From assembly GCA_958453935.1 (NCBI GenBank), contig CAUDZT010000072.1, positions 1-10,934 on the forward strand: DNA of 10,934 nucleotides. Direction: 5' to 3'. Position numbers and translations under genes: made by a program. Source of the stretch: an uncultured Collinsella sp. (GTDB taxonomy: Bacteria; Actinomycetota; Coriobacteriia; Coriobacteriales; Coriobacteriaceae). Shown piece by piece: positions 4,988 through 10,934 of this stretch (position 1 is its first letter; the number at the start of each line of letters is the position of its first letter). The notes beneath the pieces were generated by a model. That model did not search any database. It was not told where the DNA came from and saw nothing but the letters and a program-made list of their open reading frames with translations.

Positions 4988-5055
4988 ACGCGTCTGACCT
5001 GGGAAATTCAAGCGAACAATTGGCCTAACCCGCAAAAATCCCAGGCCAGACGCGT
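4988..5055 (-). repeat. 17-bp inverted repeat upstream of the second antiporter
   Basis: ACGCGTCTG-A-CCTGGGA (4988-5004) and TCCCAGG-C-CAGACGCGT (5039-5055) match at 16 of 17 positions across a 34-nt loop. The odd position is a G-U pair in minus-strand RNA and A-C in plus-strand RNA, so the fold favours minus-strand transcripts. GTTTTC follows the stem in that direction. It could be an attenuator or leader structure for the small ORF and antiporter, or a second terminator after aguA. Confidence 0.6.
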
Positions 5056-5064
5056 ATTCAATCA

Positions 5065-5103
5065 AAGAAAAAAGGCACTCCGATGTGGAGGCAACGGAGT
5101 GCC
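5065..5103 (-). terminator. Rho-independent terminator of the agu operon
   Basis: On the minus strand GGCACTCCG pairs with CGGAGTGCC across 12 nt, followed directly by TTTTTT and then CTTTG. This is the clearest intrinsic terminator in the window. It ends the ptcA-aguD-aguA transcript about 200 bases after aguA and separates it from the second antiporter. Confidence 0.85.
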
Positions 5104-5196
5104 CAAAGAAAACCCAACCGACCAAGACATCGGGCAAGCCGACCATCAATGCCCCAAGATGGTTCGATTCGCCGATTGTCCGATTGATCGGCTGAG

Positions 5197-5290
5197 TTTT
5201 CGAGGTGCCCCAGGTCGCCGCGAAAGAGGAGCGAAGCGTACTTTGGTACGCGAGCGACGGTTTGAGCGGCGAGATGGGGTGCCTCGGAAA
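5197..5290 (-). repeat. Folded repeat, copy A, downstream of aguA
   Basis: Outer arms 5197-5221 and 5266-5290 form a roughly 25-bp stem with a few G-U pairs and two mismatches. An inner hairpin GCGTAC-TTTG-GTACGC occupies 5236-5251. It begins about ten bases past the aguA stop. The inner core CGAAGCGTAC..GGTACGCGAG is nearly repeated at 6822-6843. No T-tract follows in either direction, so it is not a standard terminator. It could stabilise the mRNA 3' end, be a processing site, or be a mobile palindrome. Confidence 0.65.
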
Positions 5291-5299
5291 GCCAGACGA

Positions 5300-6505
5300 T
5301 TAAGCGGACGGTTCCTGCTGCGTAATGCAGTGGATATTGCCGCCGCCGAAGACGACCTGCTCGGACTGAACGCCGACGCACTTGTAGACGCCCTCGCCCC
5401 AGACCTCGTCATAGATCTTCTGGAGCGTGTCGACGGCCAGCTGGTCGTTCTCGTCGCCGTACTGCGGGACGATAACGCCGTGGTTGGTGACCAGGTAGTT
5501 CATGTAAGAGGCGATCAGCGGCTCGTCGGGGACGCGCGGCTCGGCGTTCTCGTCGGCGTCGATGGTGTCGCAGGAAGCCTGGTCCATGAACAGCGGGTTC
5601 ACGGGCATGCAGAGCTTGTAGACCTTCATCTTGCGGCCCTTAGCGTCAACGGCGTTGGAGAGGGTCTCGTAGGCAGCGTGGCACTGCTCGTAGAACGGAT
5701 ACTCGGGATCGTCGGTCCAGATGCAGGCCATGACGCCCGGAGCGATGAACGTGGCGACGTCATCGATGTGGCCGTTGGTCTCCTCGGGGTCGATGCCCTC
5801 CTTGACCCAGATGACCTTCTCGACACCCAGGTAATCCTTGAGGTGCTCGTCCATATAGGCGCGAAGCTCCTCGCTCCAGGGCTCAAACTTCTTGTGGAAC
5901 TTGGGCCAGATGGACTCGGGATCCTCTTCCTCCTCCAGAACCGCAGAGCAGGTGCGGCCCGGGGAAAGCAGGCACTGGTCGGTCACGACAAGGGTGCCCT
6001 CGCCGTCGACGGTGATGGAGCCGCCCTCGAGGATCATGTCATCGGGACGATAGCGACGGCAGCCGGAGAGCTCAGCCATCTTAAGGGCGATCTGCTCGTC
6101 CTTGTCCCACGGGAAATAGAGGCCATCCACAAGGCCACCGTAAGCGTTGAAGTGCCAGTGGTTGGCGCGCTTCTCGCCCTTGCCGTTGATGACGTAGGTG
6201 GCGGCGGTGTCGCGGAACCAGGCGTCGTCGGTGGTCATCTCGATGACGGTGACGTTCTCGTCCTCCTCGAAGACGGCCTTGCAGTTGGCATAGTCGACCT
6301 GGTTGGCGCACATGGTAACCGGGGTGAACTCGGCGATGGCGCGGGCGATGGCGGCATACTGCTTCTGAGCCGGCTTGGCGCCGTGGGCCCAGGTGTCGGT
6401 GCGGTGGGGCCAACCCATCCACACGCGATCCTGCGGGGCGAACTCAGCGGGCATAAAGAAGCCGTCGGCCTTGGGGGTGGACTCGGACTCGGTGATCGTA
6501 CGCAT
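5300..6505 (-). CDS. aguA: Agmatine deiminase
   Basis: A 401-residue cytoplasmic enzyme that hydrolyses agmatine to N-carbamoylputrescine and ammonia, the first step of the AGDI pathway. It belongs to the peptidyl-arginine deiminase/guanidine-modifying superfamily. Visible motifs are MGWPHRTDTW (30-39), TTDDAWFRD (91-99, with the substrate-binding Asp and Arg), LEGGSI (159-164), NGHIDD (244-249, catalytic His246) and the C-terminal GGGNIHCITQQEP with catalytic Cys393. Two departures from typical members stand out: the residues after WFRD are TAAT where the family usually has a Gly-Pro pair, and an acidic/aromatic insertion (about 186-212, EEEEDPESIWPKF) makes it longer than the usual 360-370 residues. 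The start at 6505 is chosen for GGAGG eight bases upstream; an in-frame start at 6670 is rejected because the added part is Arg-rich and non-conserved. It is the third gene after ptcA and aguD. Confidence 0.93.
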   Translation of the reverse strand: MRTITESESTPKADGFFMPAEFAPQDRVWMGWPHRTDTWAHGAKPAQKQYAAIARAIAEFTPVTMCANQVDYANCKAVFEEDENVTVIEMTTDDAWFRDTAATYVINGKGEKRANHWHFNAYGGLVDGLYFPWDKDEQIALKMAELSGCRRYRPDDMILEGGSITVDGEGTLVVTDQCLLSPGRTCSAVLEEEEDPESIWPKFHKKFEPWSEELRAYMDEHLKDYLGVEKVIWVKEGIDPEETNGHIDDVATFIAPGVMACIWTDDPEYPFYEQCHAAYETLSNAVDAKGRKMKVYKLCMPVNPLFMDQASCDTIDADENAEPRVPDEPLIASYMNYLVTNHGVIVPQYGDENDQLAVDTLQKIYDEVWGEGVYKCVGVQSEQVVFGGGNIHCITQQEPSA

Positions 6506-6872
6506 AAGATTTCCTCCAAATCGAACGATCGCTTGCCGCGGGCGGGTTGCCCGCAGCCTAAAACCAAGAGATGGTAGGCGCCCGTTCCTCGGCAAAGGTC
6601 GGGGCGCCCGACGCCGGTTTTCACGGAATCGCACCGGCAAGCGACGACGTAACCAAGTGCGCGGAGACAAAACGCACGAAGGATACGGAAGAGAGATTGG
6701 GGTGGGCGGTGGTTACCGGAGCTATCGCTCACACCCACCCCGGGGAATGGTTAGCAAACCTGTCGCTTGGGCACGTCTCCGAAGAGGCTAGAGTGCCCGG
6801 AGTCGGGAGCGACAAGCCCGACGAAGCGCACGTTGGTACGCGAGGAGGGTTGGAGCCCCAGAACCGGGTGCT
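6506..6872 (-). other. Structured intergenic region between aguD and aguA
   Basis: No gene is supported in these 367 bases. Read on the minus strand it holds the folded repeat copy B (6788-6876), a stem GGGGTGGG/CCCACCCC (arms 6699-6706 and 6734-6741), a stem GCCGGT/ACCGGC (6613-6638), a GGCGCC-containing stem (about 6577-6608), GCGGGC/GCCCGC (6538-6554), and the aguA ribosome binding site GGAGG. A distinct promoter for aguA was not evident. The length and density of structure suggest post-transcriptional tuning of aguA relative to aguD, or accumulated repeats. Confidence 0.55.
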
Positions 6873-6876
6873 CTAG
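6788..6876 (-). repeat. Folded repeat, copy B, at the stop codon of aguD
   Basis: Arms CTAGAGTGCCCGG (6788-6800) and CCGGGTGCTCTAG (6864-6876) are complementary apart from two central positions. The aguD stop codon lies inside the second arm. Inside are hairpins GTCGGG/CCCGAC (6802-6822) and GCGCAC-GTTG-GTACGC (6826-6841). The core CGAAGCGCACGTTGGTACGC matches copy A at 5232-5251 with two differences. Confidence 0.6.
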
Positions 6877-8312
6877 TTCTCCTCGGCCTCGGCGGCCTCC
6901 TCAGCGAGACGCTGAGCTGCCAGCTCGGGAGTGAGGCCCTTGTACTCGGTCTCGCGGCCCTTGGCGCTGACGACGCGGACAACCTCGCCGATGAGCAGAA
7001 GCACGATGAAGATAACGATCATCGGGAGCTTGTCGCCAATTTCAGCGGCAGAGAGCGGCACCAGCGTTGCAACGATGGCCAGGATCAGCTCGATGCAAGG
7101 GATGGCCAGCATGACCTTCATCATGGCGCCCTTAAACGGGAACGTGAAGATACGCTCGCGGTTGGGGTCGTTCTTGCGAAGGTTGAGGAACGCCGGGAAC
7201 ATCGGGATGTAGGTCAGCAGCAGGAAGACGACGGAGGTGCCGAAGAGCATCCAGAAGACGCCGTTGGAGATGGCGTCGATGGGCACGAGCTGCAGGCACA
7301 GCACCAGGGAGGCAACGATGGCGTTGACCAGGTTGGCGCCGTTGGGCATGTCGTCATCCGAGATCATCGAGGCGAAGACCTTGGGCATGTTGCCGTGCTC
7401 GGCAGCGTAGCGGGCGACGGAGTTGACGCCGAAGGACCAGGCGGCCATGTTGGCGAACAGGGTGATCAGGAAGGCGATGCAGATGACCTTGAAGATCATG
7501 GAGTCGCCCACCATGGTCTGGACTGCGACGATCATGCCGTAGTCGGGGTCGATGGAATCGGCCGGCACCGCAGCGCCGATGCCAAAGCCAGCGAACAGGT
7601 AGATCACGGCGATGGACAGGCCACCGACGATGATAGCCTTGGGGATATCGCGAGCGGGATCGGCCATGTCGTCGGTCATGGTGCAGATGACCTCGAAGCC
7701 CATGAAGTTAAAGATGATGATCGACAGGTAGCCGAGAGCGTTGGTGTTGGTGAGCTCGGGCAGGAAGGTGGCAGCGGACATGTCGTTCGCAAAACCGTTC
7801 TCCATGGCATACCAAATGCCCAGAGCGCCAACGATAACGGCGACGGCGACCTTGATGATGGCGCCACCGTTCAGAACCCACTCGGAGTCGGCCGCCTTGG
7901 AGCGGCCCATGAGGTAGACGATCCACACAAAGGCAAGATCGATACCCATCTTGGCGATCAAGTTGAACTCGACGCCAAAGACCATGCCCAAAATGTCGGG
8001 GAACATGGTAGCCAGCGAGGCGATCCACAGCGGGTAGTTAACCCAGTAGTAGTACGAAATGCGAGCGCCCCACTTGTCGCCCAGACCATCGCGTACCCAG
8101 TCGTAAATGCCGCCCTCGCCGTCATAGGTGGTACCGAGCTCGGCAACAACCATGCCGTAGGGAAGCAGGAAGGTCAGGATCAGGAAGATCCACCAGAAGA
8201 ACTGCTGGTTGCCAATGGCAGCAGCAGGAGCGGCGGCCTCGCAAACGAAGACGACGCAGATGATGGTCGAAATGACCGTCAAGAAGGAAAGCTTTTTCTT
8301 TCCGTCGCTCAT
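6873..8312 (-). CDS. aguD: Agmatine:putrescine antiporter (APC superfamily)
   Basis: A 479-residue membrane protein with about 12 hydrophobic segments, expected to import agmatine in exchange for putrescine and so drive the AGDI pathway. Recognisable stretches are LTVISTIICVVFVCEAAAP (TM1), LPYGMVVAELGTTYDGEGG, NFMGFEVICTMTDDMAD, ARDIPKAIIVGG, GIGAAVPADSI and ANMAAWSFGVNSVARYAAEH. The cytoplasmic C-terminus is charged and Glu/Ala-rich (AQRLAEEAAEAEEN). The start has GAAGGAG seven bases upstream. It is the second gene of the cluster, 133 bp after ptcA, in the order known from lactic acid bacteria. The assignment to agmatine/putrescine rests on context, as sequence alone only gives an APC amine or amino-acid exchanger. 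Its paralogue lies at 3351-4760. Confidence 0.9.
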   Translation of the reverse strand: MSDGKKKLSFLTVISTIICVVFVCEAAAPAAAIGNQQFFWWIFLILTFLLPYGMVVAELGTTYDGEGGIYDWVRDGLGDKWGARISYYYWVNYPLWIASLATMFPDILGMVFGVEFNLIAKMGIDLAFVWIVYLMGRSKAADSEWVLNGGAIIKVAVAVIVGALGIWYAMENGFANDMSAATFLPELTNTNALGYLSIIIFNFMGFEVICTMTDDMADPARDIPKAIIVGGLSIAVIYLFAGFGIGAAVPADSIDPDYGMIVAVQTMVGDSMIFKVICIAFLITLFANMAAWSFGVNSVARYAAEHGNMPKVFASMISDDDMPNGANLVNAIVASLVLCLQLVPIDAISNGVFWMLFGTSVVFLLLTYIPMFPAFLNLRKNDPNRERIFTFPFKGAMMKVMLAIPCIELILAIVATLVPLSAAEIGDKLPMIVIFIVLLLIGEVVRVVSAKGRETEYKGLTPELAAQRLAEEAAEAEEN

Positions 8313-8343
8313 GATGAGCTCCTTCGCTCAGTCTTGGACAGAT

Positions 8344-8447
8344 CCGAGGCCCTAAGGTATTAAGGCAATTGCTTGGGCCTCGGTGAGCGGGCGACAGGAG
8401 ACGAGCATCCGCCGCCCGCAAACGTGCTTTTAGAAGCCTTGAGGCTT
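8344..8447 (-). other. Tandem hairpins between ptcA and aguD
   Basis: Three stems lie in the 133-bp gap: AAGCCT/AGGCTT (8434-8447, overlapping the ptcA stop codon), CGCCCGC/GCGGGCG (8387-8419) and CCGAGGCCC/GGGCCTCGG (8344-8383, with an inner GCAATTGC palindrome). None has a proper T-tract on the minus strand. They may set the ratio of ptcA to aguD expression by partial termination or RNA stability. Confidence 0.5.
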
Positions 8448-9519
8448 AGAGCTGCTCGAGAGCCTCGAGAGCGGCGTGGAGCTCAGCCTTGGCGGAGTAC
8501 TCGACACCCTCGTCGTTGAGCGGGGTGCGCTTGCCCAGGGCGGCAAGGAGAGCACGGATGGAGTGCTTGCGGTTCTCGGCCTCGACCCAGCACAGGGAGC
8601 GCTCGGGATCGTCCATGACCTCGTCGACGACCTCCTCGTTGCGGGTGGCCGGCAGGCAGTGCATGAACTTGGAGTTGGGGCCGGCGAAGTTCATCATGTC
8701 CATGGTGACCTGATACTTGGGATAGAACACGTCCATGTAGTTCTCGCCCGAGACCTCCTCGTCGTACAGGCCATACCACACGTCGGTGTAGATGAAGTCG
8801 GCGCCCTTGATGCACTCGATGTCGTCGGAGATGACGACCGAGCCGCCGGAGACCTTGCAATTCTCCTCGGCGATGGCCATCATCTGCTTGCCGAACTCGG
8901 CGCGCTCCTCGACGGTGCCAACGTGCAGGCCGCCGTCGGGGATCTGGTGGCCCTTAGGTCCAAACTGGACAAACTTCATGCCGACCTTGGAAGCGATGAA
9001 CATGAGGGAGACGCAGACCTGGGTGGCGTCGCCGATGAAGGCCAGGGTGCAGTCCTCGATCTTCTTGCCCTCGGGGAGGTTCTCGAGCATGGTCATGAGG
9101 TCGCCCATCTCCTGCGTGGGATGGTTGAACTCGGACATGCCGTTGATGACGGGCACAGCGGAGCCCTCGGCGAGGCCGACGACGTCCTTGTGACGGTCAA
9201 CGCGAGCCATCATGATGTCGAGCAGCGAGCCCATAACGCGAGCGGTGTCGCCCAGGGACTCGTGACCGCCGAGCTGGATGGTGCCAGGGCCATAGAACTG
9301 AGCATGGCCGCCGAGGTCGGTCATAGCGGTCTCGAAGGAAAGACGAGTGCGGGTGGAGACCTGCTGGAAGATCATGCCAAGGCTCTTGTTGCGGAGCAGG
9401 TGCGGATAATAACCGTCAACCTTGATGGCCTTCTTCATTGCCAGGCCAAGATCCTCGATAGCCAGGATCTGCTCTTTGGTGAAGTCGTTGGTGTCGATGA
9501 AATCCTTAGGCAGTGCCAT
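8446..9519 (-). CDS. ptcA: Putrescine carbamoyltransferase
   Basis: A 357-residue cytoplasmic transcarbamylase, called aguB in some species. In catabolism it phosphorolyses N-carbamoylputrescine to putrescine and carbamoyl phosphate. The carbamoyl-phosphate motif STRTR (55-59) opens the first domain, HPTQ (133-136) marks the active site, and HCLPA (287-291) the second domain. The key diagnostic is DVWYGLYDEE (246-255): the Tyr-Gly replaces the Ser-Met-Gly loop of ornithine carbamoyltransferase and is characteristic of putrescine carbamoyltransferases. The C-terminal helix (SAKAELHAALEALEQL) is as expected for that family. The start at 9519 is chosen because GGAAAGGA lies upstream and MALPKDF begins the conserved region; the in-frame start at 9600 would add a non-conserved leader. 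It is the first gene of the minus-strand agu operon, divergent from the regulator. Confidence 0.95.
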   Translation of the reverse strand: MALPKDFIDTNDFTKEQILAIEDLGLAMKKAIKVDGYYPHLLRNKSLGMIFQQVSTRTRLSFETAMTDLGGHAQFYGPGTIQLGGHESLGDTARVMGSLLDIMMARVDRHKDVVGLAEGSAVPVINGMSEFNHPTQEMGDLMTMLENLPEGKKIEDCTLAFIGDATQVCVSLMFIASKVGMKFVQFGPKGHQIPDGGLHVGTVEERAEFGKQMMAIAEENCKVSGGSVVISDDIECIKGADFIYTDVWYGLYDEEVSGENYMDVFYPKYQVTMDMMNFAGPNSKFMHCLPATRNEEVVDEVMDDPERSLCWVEAENRKHSIRALLAALGKRTPLNDEGVEYSAKAELHAALEALEQL

Positions 9520-9600
9520 GTCGATTTCCTTTCCGCCGGTCTTGCCGACTATTACTATGAGGCGCTCGAACATCACGCCTCGTGTTGACAAGACCATCAT

Positions 9601-9849
9601 TCACCCGTATGCAATTTTTACCTAGTTTATTCGGGATTAAAGACCGTTCACGGAGTTACACCCCCTCTAAACCAATATAAACCCGCAGGTAGCCAGCTTG
9701 CAGGGGGTTTACTATCTAGAACCGCGAACGGTATACGGCTATGCTGTATCTCGGCGCCTAATCCGCAATGGAACGAAGGGTTGAGACGTCTATATCCCAC
9801 AAGGTATACAGGGCTCGGCCATAGATGAAATGAGATGGGACGGTGGCAG
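9601..9849. promoter_or_regulatory. Divergent control region between ptcA and the LuxR-type regulator
   Basis: This A+T-richer gap must hold promoters for both directions. ACCGTTCACGG (9643-9653) and its near-inverse CCGCGAACGGT (9722-9732) form an inverted pair about 80 bp apart and are candidate operator half-sites. ACCCCCT (9660-9666) and AGGGGGT (9702-9708) form another inverted pair between them. GGTATAC occurs at 9730-9736 and 9803-9809 in direct orientation. On the minus strand TAAACT follows the first motif at a distance that would place the motif near the -35 position, as expected for an activated promoter, but this is a weak inference. Confidence 0.4.
9781..9810 (+). promoter_or_regulatory. 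Probable promoter of the LuxR-type regulator
   Basis: TTGAGA (9781-9786, 5 of 6) and TATACA (9805-9810, 4 of 6) are separated by 18 bp, placing transcription start near 9817 and leaving a leader of about 30 bases. One GGTATAC copy overlaps the -10, which could allow autoregulation. Confidence 0.5.
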
Positions 9850-10815
9850 ATGAACACCCTGATGTTCTTCTATACCCTAGCGATACTCGTGATCTGTATT
9901 GTGACGGCAGTGCTTTCGCTTGCCGCCTATGCCTCGTCTCGTCGACGCTTCTTTATCTATGGCAGCGGCGTTTTTATTTGCTATGCCATCGAGATGACCG
10001 AGATCTTCTTTTTTGAATACACGTTGCAAAACCAGAGTTTTCCAGCCAGCGACTATTACTCAATTACCATGCCTGTGTTGCGGACCCTTGTGGCGACCGC
10101 TTCACAAGCTTTTATCTGGCTCATTGCCATGGACTTGCTCGACAAACATTCAAAAAAGCAGTTTGTTATTCCCGTCGCAACGTTCTTCCTGAGCGAGCTG
10201 CTGATCATTGTCGCTGTCCCCTACGGCCCCATGCATCAATGGCTCTACTACACGATGCGTCAGGTATTCCTTGTATTTGTGGGACTGTATATCTTTTGGA
10301 CGGCGCATAAAAGCACGCAGGTCGAGCTTAAGGCGCGCGTCAACAATCAACGAAAGCACCTCATTATCGGCGCCATTCTGGTCGGATGCATCGTTGCCGA
10401 GGATTTCTACAACATCCTTGTTGTTCCCATGAGCCTGGCACCCTCTTGGCTGCAGCTGTACCTGTCCGAGCGCAACTTTAGCGAGAACATCTTTGCGTGC
10501 TACTTTGCGATTCTGCTGATCATCTATGCCTATCACGTGCTTTCGATTCGCATGCAGGAGGCGCCCGAGGAAAAGAACGTCAGCGATCTTGATCGACACA
10601 TCGAAGAGCAGATGCCCTTCTATCGCAACGCCTACAAGCTCTCCAACCGCGAGACCGAAGTCATGCATCTGGTTGTGTTGGGCAAATCGAACCAAGAGAT
10701 CGCTGACGAGCTCTTCCTTGCCGTGGGTACCGTCAAGACCCACATCCACAACATCCTGGTCAAAACCGAACAGCAAAACCGCACGACGCTCATCCTCCAC
10801 TTTTGGAAGCGATAA
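9850..10815 (+). CDS. aguR: Membrane-bound LuxR-family transcriptional regulator, AguR-like
   Basis: A one-component regulator of 321 residues (326 if the ATG at 9835 is used). The N-terminal two thirds form about seven hydrophobic helices (for example LAILVICIVTAVLSLAAY, FIYGSGVFICYAIEM, FAILLIIYAYHVLSI). A charged linker follows, then a C-terminal LuxR-type helix-turn-helix: LSNRETEVMHLVVLGKSNQE begins it, and EIADELFLAVGTVKTHIHNI holds the recognition helix. There is no receiver domain. In Lactococcus lactis the agu cluster is controlled by AguR, a transmembrane LuxR-type agmatine sensor, and this gene has the same architecture and position. Direct sequence homology to that sensor domain cannot be judged here, and membrane LuxR proteins are common in Coriobacteriia, so the symbol rests on context. 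The start at 9850 is preferred because it follows GGTGG and fits the predicted promoter; both starts have weak ribosome binding sites. Confidence 0.8.
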   Translation: MNTLMFFYTLAILVICIVTAVLSLAAYASSRRRFFIYGSGVFICYAIEMTEIFFFEYTLQNQSFPASDYYSITMPVLRTLVATASQAFIWLIAMDLLDKHSKKQFVIPVATFFLSELLIIVAVPYGPMHQWLYYTMRQVFLVFVGLYIFWTAHKSTQVELKARVNNQRKHLIIGAILVGCIVAEDFYNILVVPMSLAPSWLQLYLSERNFSENIFACYFAILLIIYAYHVLSIRMQEAPEEKNVSDLDRHIEEQMPFYRNAYKLSNRETEVMHLVVLGKSNQEIADELFLAVGTVKTHIHNILVKTEQQNRTTLILHFWKR

Positions 10816-10848
10816 CCTGCCAAAAAGGGACAGGTTTATTTTGGCAGG
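10816..10848 (+). terminator. Terminator of the regulator gene, REP-like
   Basis: CCTGCCAAAA (10816-10825) pairs perfectly with TTTTGGCAGG (10839-10848), followed by TTTTATCTGGG. It starts directly after the TAA. The loop holds GGGACAGG, the same core word found (as CCTGTCC) in the loop of the palindrome hit by the IS. The tail word GGTTTTATCTGGG is shared with 988-1000. Confidence 0.7.
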
Positions 10849-10868
10849 TTTTATCTGGGTAAACGCAA

Positions 10869-10909
10869 AAAACCGCCGCGAGGGAGCTACTTTCCCTCGC
10901 GGCGGTTTT
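10869..10909 (+). terminator. 17-bp GC-rich hairpin, family copy 3
   Basis: AAAACCGCCGCGAGGGA (10869-10885) and its exact complement (10893-10909) surround a 7-nt loop. The T-run after the stem suits termination in either direction. It is almost the same as 1011-1048, in the same order after a TATCTGGG word and before a GAGTAGG word. Confidence 0.75.
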
Positions 10910-10934
10910 CTAGCAGTAAAACCAATTGAGTAGG

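Noticed and set aside
4913..6577. 554-codon plus-strand ORF opposite agmatine deiminase
   Set aside because: High-G+C antisense shadow of aguA; it passes through a terminator and repeat and its composition is low-complexity Val/Gly/Leu/Asp.
6610..6640. Cobalamin-riboswitch-like words (GGTGCGATTCCG) on the minus strand
   Set aside because: The other conserved boxes are missing and the downstream gene has no link to cobalamin; the words belong to a simple GCCGGT/ACCGGC hairpin.
6506..6670. 55-residue N-terminal extension of agmatine deiminase
   Set aside because: Arg-rich, unlike the family, and translated through hairpins; the ATG at 6505 has a strong GGAGG site.
7395..8363. 322-codon plus-strand ORF opposite the antiporter
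   Set aside because: Antisense shadow; Asp/His/Gly-rich with no domain, while the minus strand encodes a clear APC transporter.
8446..9519. Ornithine carbamoyltransferase as an alternative call
   Set aside because: The Tyr-Gly in DVWYGL replaces the Ser-Met-Gly loop, and the neighbours are agmatine-pathway genes.
8476..9588. 370-codon plus-strand ORF opposite putrescine carbamoyltransferase
   Set aside because: Antisense shadow of a gene with all catalytic motifs on the other strand.

Overview
The window looks like a chromosomal segment of a Coriobacteriia member (Actinomycetota), most likely Collinsella or a close relative. This is inferred from the moderately high G+C, the gene content and the many palindromic intergenic repeats. 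No rRNA or other taxonomic marker is present, so the assignment is tentative.

Layout. Positions 1-279 hold no convincing gene but contain a 20-bp perfect inverted repeat. A GNAT acetyltransferase follows (280-930, +). Positions 931-1565 are non-coding and packed with terminator-like hairpins and palindromic repeats. Positions 1566-3019 are an intact IS3-family (IS150-group) insertion sequence with terminal inverted repeats, a 3-bp target duplication, orfA, and an A7 slippery site giving an OrfAB transposase. It sits at the exact centre of the loop of a 15-bp perfect hairpin. A 63-codon gene of unknown function (3123-3314, +) converges on the first of two paralogous APC-family antiporters (3351-4760, -). 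From 4761 to 5299 there is a small cysteine-containing ORF, a long inverted repeat, a strong terminator and a structured repeat.

The right half is an agmatine deiminase (AGDI) cluster read on the minus strand: putrescine carbamoyltransferase (8446-9519), agmatine/putrescine antiporter (6873-8312) and agmatine deiminase (5300-6505). A divergent membrane-bound LuxR-type regulator lies at 9850-10815 (+). The gene order matches the lactococcal agu cluster (aguR, then aguB, aguD, aguA), except that carbamate kinase (aguC) is absent and a second antiporter lies downstream of aguA, behind a terminator. The expected physiology is agmatine import in exchange for putrescine, deimination to N-carbamoylputrescine plus ammonia, and phosphorolysis to putrescine plus carbamoyl phosphate. 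Carbamoyl phosphate would then yield ATP through a carbamate kinase encoded elsewhere. The regulator resembles the architecture of AguR, the membrane-embedded agmatine sensor of Lactococcus.

The least ordinary content is structural DNA/RNA: several families of palindromic repeats occur two or more times here, two copies of a folded element lie directly at the 3' ends of aguD and aguA, and one REP-like palindrome encodes the C-terminal tail of the second antiporter.
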